Origin: JAWQFO01 sp033436665
GTDB taxonomy: Bacteria > Pseudomonadota > Alphaproteobacteria > Rhodobacterales > Rhodobacteraceae
Length of the DNA: 64,000 bases
Reading direction: 5' to 3'
NCBI RefSeq assembly: GCF_033436665.1
Contig: NZ_JAWQFO010000005.1
Coordinates: forward strand, 124,001 to 188,000
The position numbers and the translations under genes were made by a program. The notes beneath the pieces are model-generated. The model saw nothing but the letters and a program-made list of their open reading frames with translations, did no database searches and had not been told where the DNA came from. This document shows, in pieces, positions 61,737 through 64,000 of this stretch. Position 1 is the first letter of the stretch. Each line of letters starts with the position of its first letter.

Positions 61737-63236
61737 TCAGCCGGCCGCCGGGGCCTGCACCGCAGCGGACCCGTTGCCGAAACTCTCGATTTCGCGGGCG
61801 ATCAGCCGCAGGCCGGGCTCGATCCGGTCAGTGGGGATCGAGCTGTAGGCGAGCCGGTAGTAATTGCGTGGCCGGTCCTGCCCGTTGAAGAACGCGCGGC
61901 CCGGTTCGATCAGCACGCCGTGATCCTGAAGCCGCCGCGCCAAAAGCTCGGTGTCGACCCCCTGCGGTGCGCGCATCCAGAACGAGGACCCGCCGTAGGC
62001 GCCCTGCCCGGCGATCTGCAGCCCGTGCCGGTCGAGCGCCGTCTCCATGATCGCGCGGCGCTCGTGCAGCGCCGAGGACGTGCGCCGGATCAGCGCGTCA
62101 TAGTGGCCCAGCGACAGGAAATACGCCGCCGTGCGCTGGATGTGTCCGGGCGGGTGGCGCAGCACCGAGGCGCGCAGCGCCCGCGCCTCGCGGATGAAGG
62201 GTTCGGAGCCGACGAGGTAGCCCAGCCGCAGCCCCGGGAACAGCGACTTGGAGAAACTGCCGACGTAGATCACCCGCCCGTCGCGGTCCAGGCTCTTGAG
62301 CGCCGGGGACGGGCTTTTCAGGAAAGACATCTCGAATTCGTAATCGTCCTCGACGATCAGCGCGTCCATCTCGCGCGCCCGGTCGAGCAGAGCCTGCCGA
62401 CGCCGAACCGGCATGGTCGCCGTCGTCGGGCACTGGTGGCTTGGCGTGGTGAAGATCACATCGGTGCCGGGCGGGATCGCCGCCGGTGGCAGGCCGTCCT
62501 GGTCGACGCGGACCGGCGTGACGTGACAGCGCGACTGGCTCAGCACGTCGCGCAGCGCGTGATAGCAGGGATCTTCCAGCGCCGCGCGCCGGCGTTGGGT
62601 CAGTACGATCTGGGCGGTCAGCCATAGCGCGTTCTGCGCGCCGAGCGTAATCAGGATCTGCTCGGGACGCGCGGTGATGCCGCGCCGGGGCAGCGTGTGG
62701 CGCGCGATGAATTCGATCAGCTGGGGATCGTCTTGGTCGAAGTAATCGGTGGTCATCGCGGTGAAGTCGCGTTGGCCTAGTGCCTGCACCGCGCAAAGCC
62801 GCCAGTTCGCGTGATCAAAAAGCGTCGGGTCGGCCTGCCCGTAGATGAACGGATAGCGGAACCGCGCCCAATCCACCGGTTTGCGCGGCGTGTCGCCGCC
62901 CGAAAACCGCTGCCCGATCGCGCGTGACCAGTCGACCGCGTCGGGGCCCGCTCTGCTGGGCGCGAAGGCCGGCGGGATCGGCGCGTTTTCGGATACGAAA
63001 TACCCCGAGCGCCCGCGCGACACCAGATAGTCGTTCGCCTGCAGCTCGGTATAGGCGATGGTGACGGTGATCCGGCTGACGCCGAGATGCTGGGCCAGCT
63101 TGCGGGTCGACGGCAGCTTTTCCCCGGGCCGGAACTGCCCCGAGAGAATGCCGCGCGCGATCATCTGCTGGATCTGCGATTGCAGCGTGCCCTGGGCCTC
63201 GGGCGGCAGGAAAAAGGTTTCGACGGGAAGCGCCAT
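61737..63236 (-). CDS. tauR: MocR-type GntR-family regulator TauR
   Basis: A 499-residue MocR regulator. The winged helix (about residues 15-80) has GEKLPSTRKLAQHLGVSRIT VTIAY; the rest is an aminotransferase-like fold with IFTTPSHQCPTTATMPVRRR, LIVEDDYEFEMSF and VGSFSKSLFPGLRLGYLVGS (Schiff-base Lys). It is the likely taurine-responsive activator of xsc and others. The upstream CTGGACCTAA repeats suggest autoregulation. It is co-directional with xsc. Confidence 0.9.
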   Translation of the reverse strand: MALPVETFFLPPEAQGTLQSQIQQMIARGILSGQFRPGEKLPSTRKLAQHLGVSRITVTIAYTELQANDYLVSRGRSGYFVSENAPIPPAFAPSRAGPDAVDWSRAIGQRFSGGDTPRKPVDWARFRYPFIYGQADPTLFDHANWRLCAVQALGQRDFTAMTTDYFDQDDPQLIEFIARHTLPRRGITARPEQILITLGAQNALWLTAQIVLTQRRRAALEDPCYHALRDVLSQSRCHVTPVRVDQDGLPPAAIPPGTDVIFTTPSHQCPTTATMPVRRRQALLDRAREMDALIVEDDYEFEMSFLKSPSPALKSLDRDGRVIYVGSFSKSLFPGLRLGYLVGSEPFIREARALRASVLRHPPGHIQRTAAYFLSLGHYDALIRRTSSALHERRAIMETALDRHGLQIAGQGAYGGSSFWMRAPQGVDTELLARRLQDHGVLIEPGRAFFNGQDRPRNYYRLAYSSIPTDRIEPGLRLIAREIESFGNGSAAVQAPAAG

Positions 63237-63507
63237 GCCGCCAGAGTACGCTGGACCTAAGCGGATCGCAATCTGGACCTATAATCTCGGTTTTTCGAAC
63301 AGTTCCGTCCTACTGCTCAAGACCGGGGCATGGCCGCATTCGGAATGATGGATCCCCGCCTCCGCCGACGTGAAACAGCGACCGCGTTCATCATCTGTGA
63401 CGGAACAGGTGGGACCGTATCGGAACCGGCCCGGTTGAGTATTCCGGTAATTGAGCAAGCCAATCCGAACCGCAGATCCCTGTTTCCGCAACCCGGTCGG
63501 GTGGACG
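63237..63507. other. Intergenic region with TauR operators
   Basis: 271 bases between tauR and the TAXI gene. It holds the TauR repeats (63251-63282) and a TATAAT-like box for the plus strand, but no coding region on the plus strand beyond short, arginine-rich frames that look spurious. Otherwise I see nothing. Confidence 0.5.
63251..63285 (+). promoter_or_regulatory. TauR operator direct repeats with a rightward -10 box
   Basis: CTGGACCTAA (63251-63260) and CTGGACCTAT (63273-63282) are 22 bases apart, matching the CTGGACYTAA TauR box I recall from Rhodobacter capsulatus. TATAAT (63280-63285) overlaps the second repeat and faces away from tauR, with no good -35, as expected of an activator-dependent promoter. 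Confidence 0.7.
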
Positions 63508-64000
63508 TCAGGCGAGGTGGCCGCGTACGAGGTCGATGTGCATCCGCATCGAATAAGCGTATTCGCGGTAGCGCGGCGGCAGGTTGAGATTGGCGATCGC
63601 CTGGTCGATATCGTCGAGATCGCGGGCCAGTTCCGCGCGCCGCGCCTGTGTCATCTCGCCCGAGGCCGCTTCCTGCTCGATCCGGACCAGTCGGTTGTAA
63701 TTTCGGTAGACGCGTGACCGCAGGCGCCATTCGACCAGTCCTGGCGTGGCCCGCAGCACGGGAAGAAGCAGGATGATCAGCGGCACGAGGAAGATCGTCA
63801 CCCGGGTGATCTGCGCCGCGACCCAGTAGGGCAGGACAGCCTCCAGCGGGCTTTCGCCTTTCTCCAGGACGGCCGCAGCCTGCGAGTCGAGGGGTAAGTC
63901 GAGGTGCTCGGCGGACGGGAAGTCGATCATGTCCGAAAGGATGCTGGGACGGCCGTGGACCTTCTGGGCGGCGCGCACCAGACGGTTCACGATCGCCGGA
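63508..64000 (-). CDS. TAXI-family TRAP transporter solute-binding subunit, C-terminal part
   Basis: The frame is open to the window edge; the first ~160 residues from the end are present. Features seen are AVLPYWVAAQITRVTIFLVP LIILLLPVL, a membrane helix, then a basic and polar tail (LRSRVYRNYNRLVRIEQE; LPPRYREYAYSMRMHIDLVR). This is the C-terminal anchored domain typical of a group of TAXI-type TRAP periplasmic binding proteins. The binding domain is outside the window. Its substrate is unknown. Confidence 0.7.
   Translation of the reverse strand, partial: PAIVNRLVRAAQKVHGRPSILSDMIDFPSAEHLDLPLDSQAAAVLEKGESPLEAVLPYWVAAQITRVTIFLVPLIILLLPVLRATPGLVEWRLRSRVYRNYNRLVRIEQEAASGEMTQARRAELARDLDDIDQAIANLNLPPRYREYAYSMRMHIDLVRGHLA

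Noticed and set aside
63330..63587. Plus-strand ORFs in the tauR-TAXI region
   Set aside because: They are Arg/Ser-rich and overlap the TAXI gene; no sign of a tau gene.

Overview
The window is GC-rich, densely coding chromosomal DNA that reads as a marine alphaproteobacterium of the order Rhodobacterales (Roseobacter/Rhodobacter relatives). This rests on recognisable group-typical gene sets: RpoHII-type sigma-32, DUF1523, mce-DUF1467, rsmI-yraN-gshB, glcDEF and a tauR-xsc-ackA-soeABC sulfonate/sulfite cluster. I see no rRNA, tRNA, CRISPR array, prophage or insertion sequence. Genes are on both strands in short operons, often with 1-4 base stop/start overlaps. Both window ends cut a gene.

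Layout. 1-3.6 kb (minus): a truncated membrane protein, then leuC-hdeD-like-leuD for leucine synthesis. 3.8-6.6 kb: a MscS channel, the ribosome-associated pair rsfS-rlmH, and a small exported protein. 6.8-10.8 kb: glcDEF, glycolate oxidase. 10.9-13.3 kb: two tandem secreted trypsin-like proteases and an Hsp20 gene with a candidate heat-shock promoter, candidate RNA thermometer and a clear terminator. 13.3-19.6 kb: a large secreted beta-propeller/phytase-like protein, gabD, an alpha/beta hydrolase with creatinase, and a cupin. 19.8-26.8 kb: two small membrane proteins, aspS, the DUF1800/DUF1501 pair, a GNAT acetyltransferase and an orphan receiver protein. 26.9-31.0 kb: mce-DUF1467, EI24-nitroreductase-deacetylase operon, and an unknown membrane protein. 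31-40 kb: trpS, murJ, an aldo/keto reductase, an OmpA-like lipoprotein, a P-loop kinase, glnD and a LpoA-like lipoprotein. 40-45 kb: rsmI-yraN-gshB-esterase, then comM. 45-49.3 kb: PagL-like protein, GST, histidine phosphatase-cobU, rpoHII-chaN. 49.3-54.2 kb: coaBC-dut-moeB (with an N-terminal membrane extension) and an M3 peptidase. 54.3-63.2 kb (minus): soeC, soeB, soeA, ackA, xsc and tauR. 63.5-64 kb: the C-terminal part of a TAXI-type TRAP solute-binding protein.

How parts work together. The tauR-xsc-ackA-soeABC block is a coherent pathway: Xsc cleaves sulfoacetaldehyde to acetyl phosphate and sulfite, AckA turns acetyl phosphate into acetate with ATP gain, and the cytoplasm-facing SoeABC oxidises the sulfite. 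TauR is the predicted taurine-responsive MocR regulator, and two copies of a CTGGACCTAA-type direct repeat lie upstream of it. No taurine transporter, transaminase/dehydrogenase or pta is in the window. Other coherent units are glcDEF, rsfS-rlmH and rpoHII-chaN.

Non-coding structure includes a palindromic intergenic repeat present three times (8320, 32088 and 54233), a double perfect inverted repeat after moeB, a possible non-ATG or leader-coupled start of rsfS, and an ECF-type promoter candidate before rpoHII. I found no wholly unknown multi-gene system. The least explained pieces are the TauR operators with a promoter facing no tau gene, the intergenic repeat family, the DUF1800/DUF1501 pair and the membrane-tethered MoeB.
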